Shown one piece after another: positions 1 to 7,364 of a DNA stretch of 27,957 nt (position 1 is its first letter; each line of letters starts with the position of its first letter). The notes beneath the pieces were generated by a model, which was not told the origin of the DNA, made no database searches, and was given only the letters and a program-made list of their open reading frames with translations. The stretch comes from JBBCJM01 sp037190175 (GTDB taxonomy: Bacteria; Pseudomonadota; Alphaproteobacteria; Rhodobacterales; Rhodobacteraceae): assembly GCA_037190175.1 (NCBI GenBank), contig JBBCJM010000271.1, positions 1 to 27,957 on the forward strand, given 5' to 3'. A program made the position numbers and the translations under genes.

Positions 1-1
1 G

Positions 2-268
2 GGCCGGCTGGACCCGGGCGGGCGGCTCCTGACCGTGGACGGCGGGGTGGAGATCGTGACCTCCACCGGCTATCGCGTCACCACCGAGGCGATGACCGCG
101 GCGCTGGACCGCACCCGGCTGGAAAGCGCCGGGCAGGTGAACGCCGAGGGGCCGCTGGGCACCCTGCAGGCCGGCCGGCTGGAGATCCGGCAAAGCGAGG
201 CCGCGCCGGGTGACTATGTTCTTCATTTCACCGGCGGGGTGAAGCTGATATACGGGCCGCCATCATGA
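2..268 (+). CDS. lptC: LptC, LPS export periplasmic/bitopic protein (3' end only)
   Basis: The reading frame is open from the window edge to a TGA at 266-268; the 5' end lies outside the window. The visible 88 residues have the beta-strand-rich OstA/LptC character (repeated short hydrophobic strands, a TSTGYRV-type turn and a GPLGTLQAG segment). LptC is the inner-membrane-anchored bridge that passes lipopolysaccharide from the LptB2FG extractor to LptA. Assignment rests mainly on context: it runs into lptA through an ATGA overlap, and lptB follows. The N-terminal membrane anchor cannot be checked here. Confidence 0.8.
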   Translation, partial: GRLDPGGRLLTVDGGVEIVTSTGYRVTTEAMTAALDRTRLESAGQVNAEGPLGTLQAGRLEIRQSEAAPGDYVLHFTGGVKLIYGPPS

Positions 269-813
269 TCCTGCCCCGGGTTTTCACCATGCATTGGTCG
301 CCGCGCCTTGCCGTTCTCGCCCTTGCCTTCGCGCTGGCCGGCGGGCCGGCCCTGGCCCAGGCGCAGGGGGCGGCGGTGACCTTCGGCGGCGTGCGGGCCG
401 ATGCCCAGACCCCGGTCGAGGTCAGCGCCGACAGCCTGACCGTGAACCAGGGCGACGGCACCGCCACCTTCACCGGCAACGTGATCGCCGTGCAGGGCGA
501 CCTGCGGCTGACCGCGGCCGAGGTGACGGTGGACTATGCCGATGACGGCGGCGGCATCGCGCAGCTGACCGCCACCGGCGGGGTCACGCTGGTCAGCGCC
601 ACCGAGGCCGCCGAGGCGCAGGAGGCGGTCTATACCATCGCCGAGGGCACCGTGGTGATGTCGGGCGAGGTGCTGCTGACGCAAGGCGCCGCCGCGATCT
701 CGGGCCAGCGGCTGGTGCTGGACCTGCGCGCCGGCACCGGGCGGATGGAAGGGCGGGTGCAGACCGTGTTCACCCCCCGGCCCGCCGGAGGCACGGGGGC
801 TCCGCAGAACTGA
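265..813 (+). CDS. lptA: LptA/OstA-family LPS transport periplasmic protein
   Basis: This 182-residue protein forms the periplasmic beta-jellyroll bridge that carries LPS to the outer membrane. An N-terminal signal peptide is visible (hydrophobic run LAVLALAFALAGG, then an ALA-Q type cleavage site near residue 32). The mature part has the OstA pattern: PVEVSADSLTV, a TFTGNVIAVQGDLRL segment and a late ISGQRLVLDL repeat. The ATG at 265 overlaps the lptC stop (ATGA), which favours it by translational coupling; an in-frame ATG at 289 would also leave a full signal peptide. The stop overlaps the lptB start by one base. The C-terminus is Pro/Gly-rich and probably disordered. Confidence 0.9.
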   Translation: MILPRVFTMHWSPRLAVLALAFALAGGPALAQAQGAAVTFGGVRADAQTPVEVSADSLTVNQGDGTATFTGNVIAVQGDLRLTAAEVTVDYADDGGGIAQLTATGGVTLVSATEAAEAQEAVYTIAEGTVVMSGEVLLTQGAAAISGQRLVLDLRAGTGRMEGRVQTVFTPRPAGGTGAPQN

Positions 814-1571
814 TGGCGCCCCCCGATCTCTCCGTCACGCCGGGCGATGCCGGCCTCGTGATCCGCTCGCTGCGCAAGAGCTATCGCAAGCGGATGGTGA
901 TCCGCGACGTGTCGATGCGGCTGAACCGGGGCGAGGTGGTGGCGCTGCTGGGCCCCAACGGCTCGGGCAAGACCACCTGCTTCTATGCCATCGCCGGGCT
1001 GATCACGCCCGAGGCCGGGCAGGTGGTGATCGACGGCCGCGACGTGACGTCGCTGCCCATGTACCGCCGCGCGCGGCTCGGCATCGGCTATCTGCCGCAG
1101 GAGGTCTCGATCTTCCGCGGGCTCAACGTCGAGGACAACATCCTCGCCGTGCTGGAGATCACCGAGGAAGACCGCCACAAGCGGCGCGAGCGGCTGGAGG
1201 AGCTGCTGACCGAGTTCTCGATCACCCATATCCGCCGCGCCCCGGCGCTGGCCTTGTCGGGCGGCGAGCGGCGGCGGGTGGAGATCGCGCGCTGCCTGGC
1301 GGCCGACCCGAAATACCTGCTGCTGGACGAGCCCTTCGCCGGCGTGGACCCCATCGCTGTGGGGGAAATCCGCCATCTGGTGCAGGATCTGAAGGGCCGC
1401 GGCATCGGCGTGCTGATCACCGACCACAACGTTCGCGAGACGCTGGAGATCGTGGACCGCGCCTATATCCTGCACGACGGCCGGGTGCTGATGAGCGGCA
1501 CCACGGAAGAGGTCGTGCGCGACGAGAACGTGCGCCGCGTCTACCTCGGCCAGAACTTCCGTATCTCCTGA
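813..1571 (+). CDS. lptB: LptB, LPS export ABC transporter ATPase
   Basis: This 252-residue cytoplasmic ATPase powers LPS extraction by the LptB2FG complex. The Walker A motif GPNGSGKTT is at residues 47-55, the Q-loop is in YLPQEVSIF near 96, the ABC signature LSGGERRR starts near 148, and Walker B with its catalytic Glu (LLLDEPFAGVDP) ends near 180. The H-loop is in ITDHN. The P-Q-E-x-S-I-F-R stretch and GERRRVEIAR signature are typical of LptB rather than of other ATPases. The ATG at 813 shares one base with the lptA stop, so the three lpt genes form one translationally coupled unit. The permease genes lptF/lptG are not in the window. Confidence 0.96.
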   Translation: MAPPDLSVTPGDAGLVIRSLRKSYRKRMVIRDVSMRLNRGEVVALLGPNGSGKTTCFYAIAGLITPEAGQVVIDGRDVTSLPMYRRARLGIGYLPQEVSIFRGLNVEDNILAVLEITEEDRHKRRERLEELLTEFSITHIRRAPALALSGGERRRVEIARCLAADPKYLLLDEPFAGVDPIAVGEIRHLVQDLKGRGIGVLITDHNVRETLEIVDRAYILHDGRVLMSGTTEEVVRDENVRRVYLGQNFRIS

Positions 1572-1603
1572 CGGACCCCCGCCGACCCCCGGCCACGAAG
1601 CAG

Positions 1604-1633
1604 TTGACAACCGCCTTCCGGGTGGCGCCAAAT
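1604..1633 (+). promoter_or_regulatory. Candidate sigma-70-type promoter before hpf
   Basis: A perfect TTGACA lies at 1604-1609. An 18-nt spacer leads to CCAAAT at 1628-1633, which keeps the three downstream bases of a consensus -10. Alphaproteobacterial housekeeping promoters often combine a strong -35 with a poor -10. It would give hpf-ptsN expression independent of the lpt genes, with a leader of about 160 nt. This is inference from sequence only. Confidence 0.4.
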
Positions 1634-1676
1634 GACCCGTGATGCGTGCGCAAGCCGCCCCACACAGCGCCCACAG

Positions 1677-1782
1677 CGGCGGGCCGGAGGCCCCGCCGAG
1701 GCCCTGTTCAGGGCCGCGAGGCACCCCCACATAGGATTCGCCGGCAAGCCGATCCGCGACGCGGATTCGTTTCCCCGCCGGC
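1677..1782 (+). other. Structured 5' leader of hpf (several hairpins)
   Basis: The 226-nt gap between lptB and hpf has no convincing gene. It holds consecutive inverted repeats: a 7-bp stem at 1677-1683/1692-1698, a 6-bp stem with a GTTC tetraloop at 1700-1705/1710-1715, and nested 6-bp stems at 1740-1745/1777-1782 and 1752-1757/1761-1766. None is followed by a T run. The first two could terminate lpt transcription weakly. The last lies directly before the Shine-Dalgarno and could affect hpf translation. GC-rich sequence forms such stems by chance, so function is uncertain. Confidence 0.35.
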
Positions 1783-1786
1783 CTGG

Positions 1787-1793
1787 AAGGAGG
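1787..1793 (+). promoter_or_regulatory. Strong Shine-Dalgarno of hpf
   Basis: AAGGAGG at 1787-1793 lies four bases before the ATG at 1798 and fixes the hpf start. It is among the strongest ribosome binding sites in the window, in keeping with an abundant stationary-phase protein. Confidence 0.75.
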
Positions 1794-1797
1794 AACC

Positions 1798-2373
1798 ATG
1801 CGGTATCAGATCAGCGGCAAGCAGATCGACATTGGCGAGGCGCTTCAGACCCATGTGAAATCCGAACTGGGCGAGGTGATCGACAAGTACGCCCAGCGCC
1901 CGACCGAGGCGGTGGTGGTGTTTTCCCGCGCCGCCCACGAACTGATCTGCGAGGCGACGATCCGCCTCTCCACCGGGCTGACCGCGCAGGCGCGCGGCCA
2001 TGCGGCCGAGATCTATGCCGCTTTCGAGAGCTGCCGCGAGAAGATGGACAAGCAGTTGCGCCGCCACAAGCGCCGCCTGCGTGACCACCATCGCGACCGG
2101 ACGACTCCTGTTGAGTTTGCAGTTGCAGCGGACTATATCCTCGCGCCAGCCGAGGAGGCCGACGACGACGGCCCCCAGACGCTGCAACCCGTGGTGATCG
2201 CCGAGATGGAGACGCAGATCCCGATGATCACCGTGGGCGAGGCGGTGCTGCAACTGGAACTGGCGGGGCGGCAGCTGCTCGTCTTCCGCAACGAAGGGCA
2301 TGGCGGCGTGAACGTGGTCTACCGGCGCGATGACGGCAACATCGGCTGGATCGACCCCCGCAACAGCAAATAG
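1798..2373 (+). CDS. hpf: Long-form ribosome hibernation promoting factor (HPF)
   Basis: This 191-residue protein binds the 30S decoding region and pairs ribosomes into inactive 100S dimers in stationary phase. Residues 1-97 are the S30AE fold (opening MRYQISGKQIDIGEALQTHV, basic helix DKQLRRHKRRLRDHH). A polar linker runs from about 100 to 133. The C-terminal dimerisation domain follows (PVVIAEMETQIPMITVGEAV to GGVNVVYRRDDGNIGWIDP). The length marks the long form, which dimerises ribosomes without RMF. It lies directly before ptsN, the classic hpf-ptsN pairing. In E. coli rpoN precedes hpf, but here lptB does. Confidence 0.93.
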   Translation: MRYQISGKQIDIGEALQTHVKSELGEVIDKYAQRPTEAVVVFSRAAHELICEATIRLSTGLTAQARGHAAEIYAAFESCREKMDKQLRRHKRRLRDHHRDRTTPVEFAVAADYILAPAEEADDDGPQTLQPVVIAEMETQIPMITVGEAVLQLELAGRQLLVFRNEGHGGVNVVYRRDDGNIGWIDPRNSK

Positions 2374-2407
2374 GGCGCCGCTCGTGGCGCAGGATGACCA
2401 GCGATCC

Positions 2408-2872
2408 ATGGATCTTTCCAAACTCGTGCGGCCGGCCTCGGTGCGGTTCGCCTCGAACATGACCTCCAAGAAGCGGCTTTTCCAGGATATCGGGGAAGCC
2501 GCGGCCCAGGTCTTCGGCCTTTCCGCCGCCGCGGTGGTGGACGGCCTGCAGGAACGCGAAAGCCTGGGCCCCACCGGGGTGGGCCACGGCATCGCCCTGC
2601 CCCACGCCCGGCTGGACGAGGTGGACCGCATCGTCGGCCTGTTCTTCCGGCTGGAAAAGCCGCTGGACTATGACAGCGTGGACCGCCAGCCGGTCGATCT
2701 GGTCTTCGCCCTGCTGGCGCCCAAGGATTCGGGGGTGGACCACCTGAAGGCGCTGGCGCTGGTCAGCCGCACCATGCGCGACCAGTCGGTGGTGACCAAG
2801 CTGCGGGCCAATACCGACCCGGCCAAGCTCTATGCCATCCTGACCGAGGCCAGGGCCCCGCAGGCCGCCTGA
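2408..2872 (+). CDS. ptsN: PtsN, nitrogen-PTS EIIA-type regulatory protein
   Basis: This 154-residue protein is the terminal phosphoacceptor of the PTS-Ntr regulatory chain and controls targets such as K+ transport and stress kinases by protein contact. The EIIA-fructose/mannitol fold is clear, with the phosphorylated histidine at about residue 66 in GHGIALPHARL. The ATG at 2408 gives the normal family N-terminus (MDLSKLV) but has only a weak AGGA upstream. A GTG at 2384 is the alternative and would add eight residues. It follows hpf by 34 nt. Neither PtsP nor NPr is in the window. Confidence 0.9.
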   Translation: MDLSKLVRPASVRFASNMTSKKRLFQDIGEAAAQVFGLSAAAVVDGLQERESLGPTGVGHGIALPHARLDEVDRIVGLFFRLEKPLDYDSVDRQPVDLVFALLAPKDSGVDHLKALALVSRTMRDQSVVTKLRANTDPAKLYAILTEARAPQAA

Positions 2873-2879
2873 CCCCCTC

Positions 2880-2901
2880 TCCGGCCCGGTTCAGGGCCGG
2901 A
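2880..2901. terminator. Convergent hairpin between ptsN and the L,D-transpeptidase gene
   Basis: An 8-bp perfect stem (TCCGGCCC at 2880-2887 with GGGCCGGA at 2894-2901) encloses a 6-nt loop that contains part of the stop codon of the minus-strand gene. It fills the whole 18-nt gap between two convergent genes and could slow transcription from both sides. There is no T tract, so it is a candidate only. Confidence 0.45.
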
Positions 2902-3388
2902 TCAGGATCGGGGTGCCGTCCTTCACCATGGCATAGACATCTTCCATCTGGCGGTCGGTGATCCAGATGCAGCCCTCGGTCCAGTCGCCGCGCGACTTCT
3001 GGTGCCGCGGGCCCTGGCCGTGGATGAAGATGTCGCCGCCCGGCTCCTTCTCCTGCGCCTTGGCGTACTCGCGGTCGGCCTCGTTGGGATAGGAGATGCC
3101 GACCGACAGGTGGAACCGGCTGTCTGGATTGCGGCGGTCGATGGTGTAGAGCCCCTCGGGCGTCCTGCCGTCGCCCTCGAACTCCTTGTGCCCCTCGGGC
3201 GCGAAGCCCAGGCCGATGTCGTACTTCTTCAGCACCTTCTCGTGGTGCAGGAGGTACATCTTGCGCTCGGCCTTCTCGACCACCACGAAGGTGACCGGCG
3301 GGCCGCGATAGGTGCGGAACTTGGAATTCCCGCAGGCGGCCAGGCCGCACAACAGGATCACCGAAAGGATGAGTCTCACTGCCCGCAT
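2891..3388 (-). CDS. L,D-transpeptidase (YkuD-fold) family lipoprotein
   Basis: This 165-residue exported protein has a short signal peptide with lipobox LAAC (Cys19), so it is probably membrane-anchored in the periplasm. The YkuD catalytic core is complete: His123 in FIHGQGP and Cys140 in DWTEGC, followed by IWITDRQM. The DWTxGCI form resembles the YafK/DpaA branch, which includes an enzyme that cuts Lpp from peptidoglycan, rather than the classic SHGC crosslinking enzymes. Whether it crosslinks or hydrolyses cannot be decided. The ATG at 3388 has AAGG about eight bases upstream. It follows the sodium channel gene by 58 nt on the same strand. Confidence 0.85.
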   Translation of the reverse strand: MRAVRLILSVILLCGLAACGNSKFRTYRGPPVTFVVVEKAERKMYLLHHEKVLKKYDIGLGFAPEGHKEFEGDGRTPEGLYTIDRRNPDSRFHLSVGISYPNEADREYAKAQEKEPGGDIFIHGQGPRHQKSRGDWTEGCIWITDRQMEDVYAMVKDGTPILIRP

Positions 3389-3446
3389 TCCAAAGCCTTC
3401 GTCTTACGCGAGGGTTCCGCCCCGATTAGCGCAGGGCGGGACGCGT

Positions 3447-4262
3447 TCAAAGGCCCTTGTCCTGCCCCTGCGTCACGGCTTCGTGAGTGTCGCGCGCCAG
3501 AACCCGGTCCAGCCGCGCCTCGATCGCCTCCAGCCGGGCGAGCAGTTCCTCGTGCTGGTCGTCGTCGCGTTCCTCGGTCTGTTGCAGCGCGGCCTCCTGC
3601 AACGAATTCACCACCAGGCCGACCAGCAGGTTCACCACCGCGAAGGAGGTCGCCATGATGAAGGGCACGAAGAAGGCCCAGGCATAGGGGTACTCCACCA
3701 TCACCGGGCGCACGATGCCCATCGACCAGCTTTCCAGCGTCATGATCTGGAACAGCGAATAGGCCGAGCGCCCCACCGTGCCGAACCATTCGTCGAAGTC
3801 GCCGCCGAACATCTTGGTCGCGATCACCGCGCCGATATAGAAGATCATCGCCAGAAGCAGGATCACCGATCCCATCCCCGGCAGCGCCAGCAGCAGGCCG
3901 GTGACCACGCGCCGCAGGCTGGGCGAGACCGAAACCACCCGGAACAGCCGCAGGATGCGCAGCGCCCGCAGCGCCGACAGCGGCTGCACGTCCGGGATCA
4001 GCGCCAGCCCGACCACGATCAGGTCGAACACGTTCCAGCCCGAGCGGAAGAACCGCGGCCCGTAGACATAGAGCTTCAGCGACAGCTCGGCGATGAAGAA
4101 GGCCAGGCAGAGGGTATCCACCACCTCGATCACCGGCCCGGCAAAGGCCATCACCGTGGGCGAGGTTTCCAGCCCCAGCCCGATGGCGTTCAGCAGGATG
4201 ACCCAGAGGATGAGGTTCTGCCCCTCGGTCGATTCGAGCCAGGCCCTGATCTTGTCGCGCAC
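3447..4262 (-). CDS. Bacterial voltage-gated sodium channel (NavBac family ion transporter)
   Basis: This 271-residue protein has one six-helix channel domain and would assemble as a tetramer. The voltage sensor S4 has arginines every third residue (R99, R102, R105, R108 in ALRALRILRLFRVV). The selectivity filter TLESWSM is at residues 175-181, with Glu177 as the field-strength site. S6 runs about 195-222, followed by a charged helix to about 258 that fits the family's C-terminal coiled coil. I chose the GTG at 4262 because AGGAGG lies six bases upstream and the start falls 22 nt after the methyltransferase stop. A farther ATG at 4334 would add a basic, unlikely 24 residues and overlap that gene. 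Confidence 0.93.
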   Translation of the reverse strand: MRDKIRAWLESTEGQNLILWVILLNAIGLGLETSPTVMAFAGPVIEVVDTLCLAFFIAELSLKLYVYGPRFFRSGWNVFDLIVVGLALIPDVQPLSALRALRILRLFRVVSVSPSLRRVVTGLLLALPGMGSVILLLAMIFYIGAVIATKMFGGDFDEWFGTVGRSAYSLFQIMTLESWSMGIVRPVMVEYPYAWAFFVPFIMATSFAVVNLLVGLVVNSLQEAALQQTEERDDDQHEELLARLEAIEARLDRVLARDTHEAVTQGQDKGL

Positions 4263-4284
4263 CCCGGGCCTCCTGCCGCCGCTC

Positions 4285-5514
4285 TCACCTTTGCGTTTTA
4301 TGCGGCAGCGAGAACCTTGCGACAACCTCCACATGCGCCGACCAGCGGAACTGGTCGACCGGCTGCACCCAGTCGAGCCGGTAGCCGCCGCCGGTCAGGA
4401 TCCGCGCGTCGCGGGCGAAGGTCGCGGGGTTGCAGGAGACCATGGCGATAACCGGGACGTCGCAGGCCGCCAGCCGCGCCGCCTGCGCCTCGGCCCCCGC
4501 CCGGGGCGGGTCGATCACCACGGCGTCGAAGCCCTTCAGCTCGGCGGGCTCCAGCGGGCGGCGGAACAGGTCGCGCGCCTCGGTGGCGATGCGCTTCAGC
4601 CCCGGCGCGGCGCGCCAGCCGCGGTCCAGCGCCGCCGTCATCGCCGCCTCGCCCTCCACCGCATGGACCTCGGCCGCCTCGGCCAGCGGCAGGGCGAAGG
4701 TGCCGCAGCCGGCGAAGAGATCGGCGATCCGCCGCGCCGGCCCCACCGCCTGCCGCACCGCCTCCAGCAGCATCGCCTCGCCCGCCGCCGAGGGTTGCAG
4801 GAAGGCGCCCGGCGGCGGGGTGACACGGGCGCGGCCCATGGCGATCTCGGGCGCCGCGCGCTGCGCCACCACCTCGCCACCCCAGGTCAGGCGGGCGAGC
4901 TTGTGAGCCTCGGTGAGGCCCGCAAGGGTGCCGCGCAGGGCGGCGTCGGCGGGCTTGCCGCCCGGCACCGCCACATCGGGGCCGTTCAGGGTTTCCGTCA
5001 CCGTCAGCGCCAGCTCCGCGCCGCGGGCGCCCCCGGCCTCCACCAGCGCCTGCAAGCCGGGCAGGGTGGCCAGCAGGCCGGGCGTCACCAGCCGGCAGTC
5101 GGGCACCGGGATCAGCGTATCCGAGGCGCGCATGTGGAACCCGACCAGCGCGCCGGATTTGGTGCGCCGCCCGGCGAAACTGGCGCGGCGGCGGCTGCGG
5201 GGCGGCACGGTCAGGATCGGGCGCAGGGTCGCGGCCAGCCCCTGCCCGGCCAGGGCGCCGGCCACGATCCCCGCCTTCCAATCCGCCACCAGCGGATCGG
5301 CGGCGTGCTGCAGGATGCAGCCGCCGCAGGCGCGGGCGTGGGGGCAGGGCGGGCGCACGCGGTCCGGCACCGGGGTGACGATGCGCGGCGCCGGCATCCG
5401 GTCGGCCACGACCTCGCCCTCCACCACCTCGCCCGGCAGGGCGCCGGGCACGAAGACCGGCCCCTCGGCCACACCGTCGCCCAGGTGGCCGAGCCGCGCG
5501 ACGGTCAGCTTCAT
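4285..5514 (-). CDS. Class I SAM-dependent RNA uracil-C5 methyltransferase (TrmA/RlmD family)
   Basis: This 409-residue enzyme probably methylates C5 of a uridine in rRNA or tRNA. A short TRAM-like beta region opens the protein. Four [4Fe-4S] ligands are visible: Cys57, Cys63 and Cys66 in PCPHARACGGC, and Cys140 in VPDC. The SAM site is DLFAGCGTFALPLA near 265-278, the DPPRAG motif is near 335-340, and the catalytic nucleophile is Cys361 in SCNPATFARD. The iron-sulfur cluster points to the RlmD/RlmC branch (23S rRNA) more than to TrmA, but the exact target is not decidable here. Its ATG overlaps the stop of the upstream ABC gene (ATGA). Confidence 0.88.
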   Translation of the reverse strand: MKLTVARLGHLGDGVAEGPVFVPGALPGEVVEGEVVADRMPAPRIVTPVPDRVRPPCPHARACGGCILQHAADPLVADWKAGIVAGALAGQGLAATLRPILTVPPRSRRRASFAGRRTKSGALVGFHMRASDTLIPVPDCRLVTPGLLATLPGLQALVEAGGARGAELALTVTETLNGPDVAVPGGKPADAALRGTLAGLTEAHKLARLTWGGEVVAQRAAPEIAMGRARVTPPPGAFLQPSAAGEAMLLEAVRQAVGPARRIADLFAGCGTFALPLAEAAEVHAVEGEAAMTAALDRGWRAAPGLKRIATEARDLFRRPLEPAELKGFDAVVIDPPRAGAEAQAARLAACDVPVIAMVSCNPATFARDARILTGGGYRLDWVQPVDQFRWSAHVEVVARFSLPHKTQR

Positions 5515-7364
5515 TCGGCGGCCTGTTCCATGTCCTCGGTGCCCAGGAACCCGCCCGACTGCCGCGCCCAGTAGCGGGCGTAAAGCCCGCCGGAGGCCAG
5601 CAGTTCCTCGTGGCTGCCCTGTTCCACGATCCGCCCGTCGTCCATCACCACGATGCGGTCCATGGCGGCGATGGTGGAAAGCCTATGCGCGATGGCCAGC
5701 ACCGTCTTGCCCTCCATCACCCGGCCGAGGCTCTCCTGGATCGCCGCCTCCACCTCGCTGTCGAGCGCCGAGGTCGCCTCGTCCAGCACCAGGATCGGCG
5801 CGTCCTTCAGGATGGTGCGGGCGAGCGCGATGCGCTGCCGCTGGCCGCCCGACAGCTTCACCCCCCGCTCGCCCAGGAAGGCGTCATAGCCCTTGCGGCC
5901 CTGATGGTCCTGCATCGCCTCGATGAAGCCATGCGCCTCGGCGGCCCTTGCCGCCGCCACCACCTCGGCCTCGCCGGCGTCGGGGCGGCCGTAGAGGATG
6001 TTGTCGCGGGCCGAGCGGTTGAACATCGCGGTGTCCTGCGTGACCATGCCGATCTGCCGCCGCAGGCTTTCCTGCGTCAGGTCGCGCACGTCCTGCCCGT
6101 CGATCAGCACCCGCCCCGCCTCGGTGTCGTAAAGCCGCAAGAGCAGCGCCACCAGCGTGGACTTGCCCGCCCCGCTGGCCCCCACGATGCCGATCCGCTC
6201 GCCCGGGGCGACATGCAGCGTCACGTCGCTGATCCCGCCGCGGCGGCGGCCATAGGCGAAGCTGACGCCCTCGAACCGCACCTCGCCGCGGGCGCGTTCC
6301 AACACCTTGGCATCCGGCGCGTCCTGCAGGGCATGGGGGACCGAGAGCGTGCGCATCGCGTCCTCGATCTCGCCCACGCTGGTATAGATCGACATGAGGG
6401 TGAAGCTGACCCAGCCCGACATCTGCGCGATCCGCAGGCTGATCGCACCCGAGGCGGCGATGTCGCCGGCCGAGGCGATACCGGCCTGCCACAGCACCAC
6501 CGTGCCGCCGATCAGCAGCACCGGCAGCACGCCGGCCAGCGTCATCAGGCTCAGCCGGAACCAGGTGGAGATCACTCCGAACTCCAGGCTGCGCTCGCGG
6601 AACCGCTCCATCGCCTTCAGCGCCACCCGGTCCTCGAAGGCGGCATGGGCGAACAGCTTCACCGTCTTGATGTTGGTGATGGTGTCGACCACCTGCCCGG
6701 TCACCATGGCGCGGGCGGCGGCGCGGGCGGCGGAATTCACCCGCACCCGCGGCATGAAGAAGCGGATGAGCCCGATATAGACCACCATCCAGACCGCCAG
6801 CGCCGCCGCCATCCGCCAGTCGATCACCAGCAGGAACACCACCGACCCGATCACCGAGGCCAGCGAGAACATCACCGTGTTGATGAACTCGGTGGCCACG
6901 TCGGTCACCGCGCGGGCGGCCTGCATCTGCTTGGTGGCGATCCGCCCCGCGAAGTCGTTGTCGAAGAAGGTGACGGCCTGCCCCAGGGTCCAGCGGTGCA
7001 GCCGCGACAGCACCAGCGGCAGCACGTTCGGCCCCACGATGATGGAGTTCGAGGCCGAGGAGATGCCGAAGGTCAGCGGCCGCAGCAGCAGATAGAACCC
7101 CAGGAACAGCGCGATCAGGCCGAGGTTCTGGGCATAGAACCCCGAGGGGCCCGAGGATACCGCCGCGTCGATGACCCAGCCCAGGATGAGGGCCGAGACC
7201 ACCTCGGTCACCCCGGCCACCGCCGAGATCACCCCGGCCAGCCACAGCATCGGCCAGGCCCCCTTCAGGCACCAGCGGATGAAGGGCATCAGCCGCTGCG
7301 GCGGGTCGCCGTCCGCGGGCGCGAAGGCGTTGATGGCGTCGCCGATGCGGATCAGGGCCTTCAC
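5511..7364 (-). CDS. ABC exporter half-transporter (permease-ATPase fusion), second of pair
   Basis: This 617-residue protein has an N-terminal six-helix type IV exporter domain (about 35-330) and a C-terminal nucleotide-binding domain. Walker A GASGAGKST is at 395-403, the signature LSGGQ at 504-508, Walker B with catalytic Glu529 in LVLDEATSALD, and an H-loop in IAHRLST. All key residues are present, so it looks ATPase-competent. Its start overlaps the stop of the neighbouring half-transporter by four bases (ATGA), so the two probably form a heterodimer. The substrate is unknown; lipid, peptide or drug export would all fit. The MsbA assignment is not supported over generic multidrug-type exporters. 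Confidence 0.9.
   Translation of the reverse strand: MKALIRIGDAINAFAPADGDPPQRLMPFIRWCLKGAWPMLWLAGVISAVAGVTEVVSALILGWVIDAAVSSGPSGFYAQNLGLIALFLGFYLLLRPLTFGISSASNSIIVGPNVLPLVLSRLHRWTLGQAVTFFDNDFAGRIATKQMQAARAVTDVATEFINTVMFSLASVIGSVVFLLVIDWRMAAALAVWMVVYIGLIRFFMPRVRVNSAARAAARAMVTGQVVDTITNIKTVKLFAHAAFEDRVALKAMERFRERSLEFGVISTWFRLSLMTLAGVLPVLLIGGTVVLWQAGIASAGDIAASGAISLRIAQMSGWVSFTLMSIYTSVGEIEDAMRTLSVPHALQDAPDAKVLERARGEVRFEGVSFAYGRRRGGISDVTLHVAPGERIGIVGASGAGKSTLVALLLRLYDTEAGRVLIDGQDVRDLTQESLRRQIGMVTQDTAMFNRSARDNILYGRPDAGEAEVVAAARAAEAHGFIEAMQDHQGRKGYDAFLGERGVKLSGGQRQRIALARTILKDAPILVLDEATSALDSEVEAAIQESLGRVMEGKTVLAIAHRLSTIAAMDRIVVMDDGRIVEQGSHEELLASGGLYARYWARQSGGFLGTEDMEQAAE

Noticed and set aside
3417..3439. 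Terminator between the sodium channel and the L,D-transpeptidase gene
   Set aside because: Only a 6-bp stem with an 11-nt loop and no T run; too weak in this GC-rich sequence.
4093..5574. Long plus-strand open frame opposite the RNA methyltransferase
   Set aside because: Arg/Gly/Ala/His-rich, low-complexity antisense translation of a clear minus-strand gene; typical of high-GC DNA.
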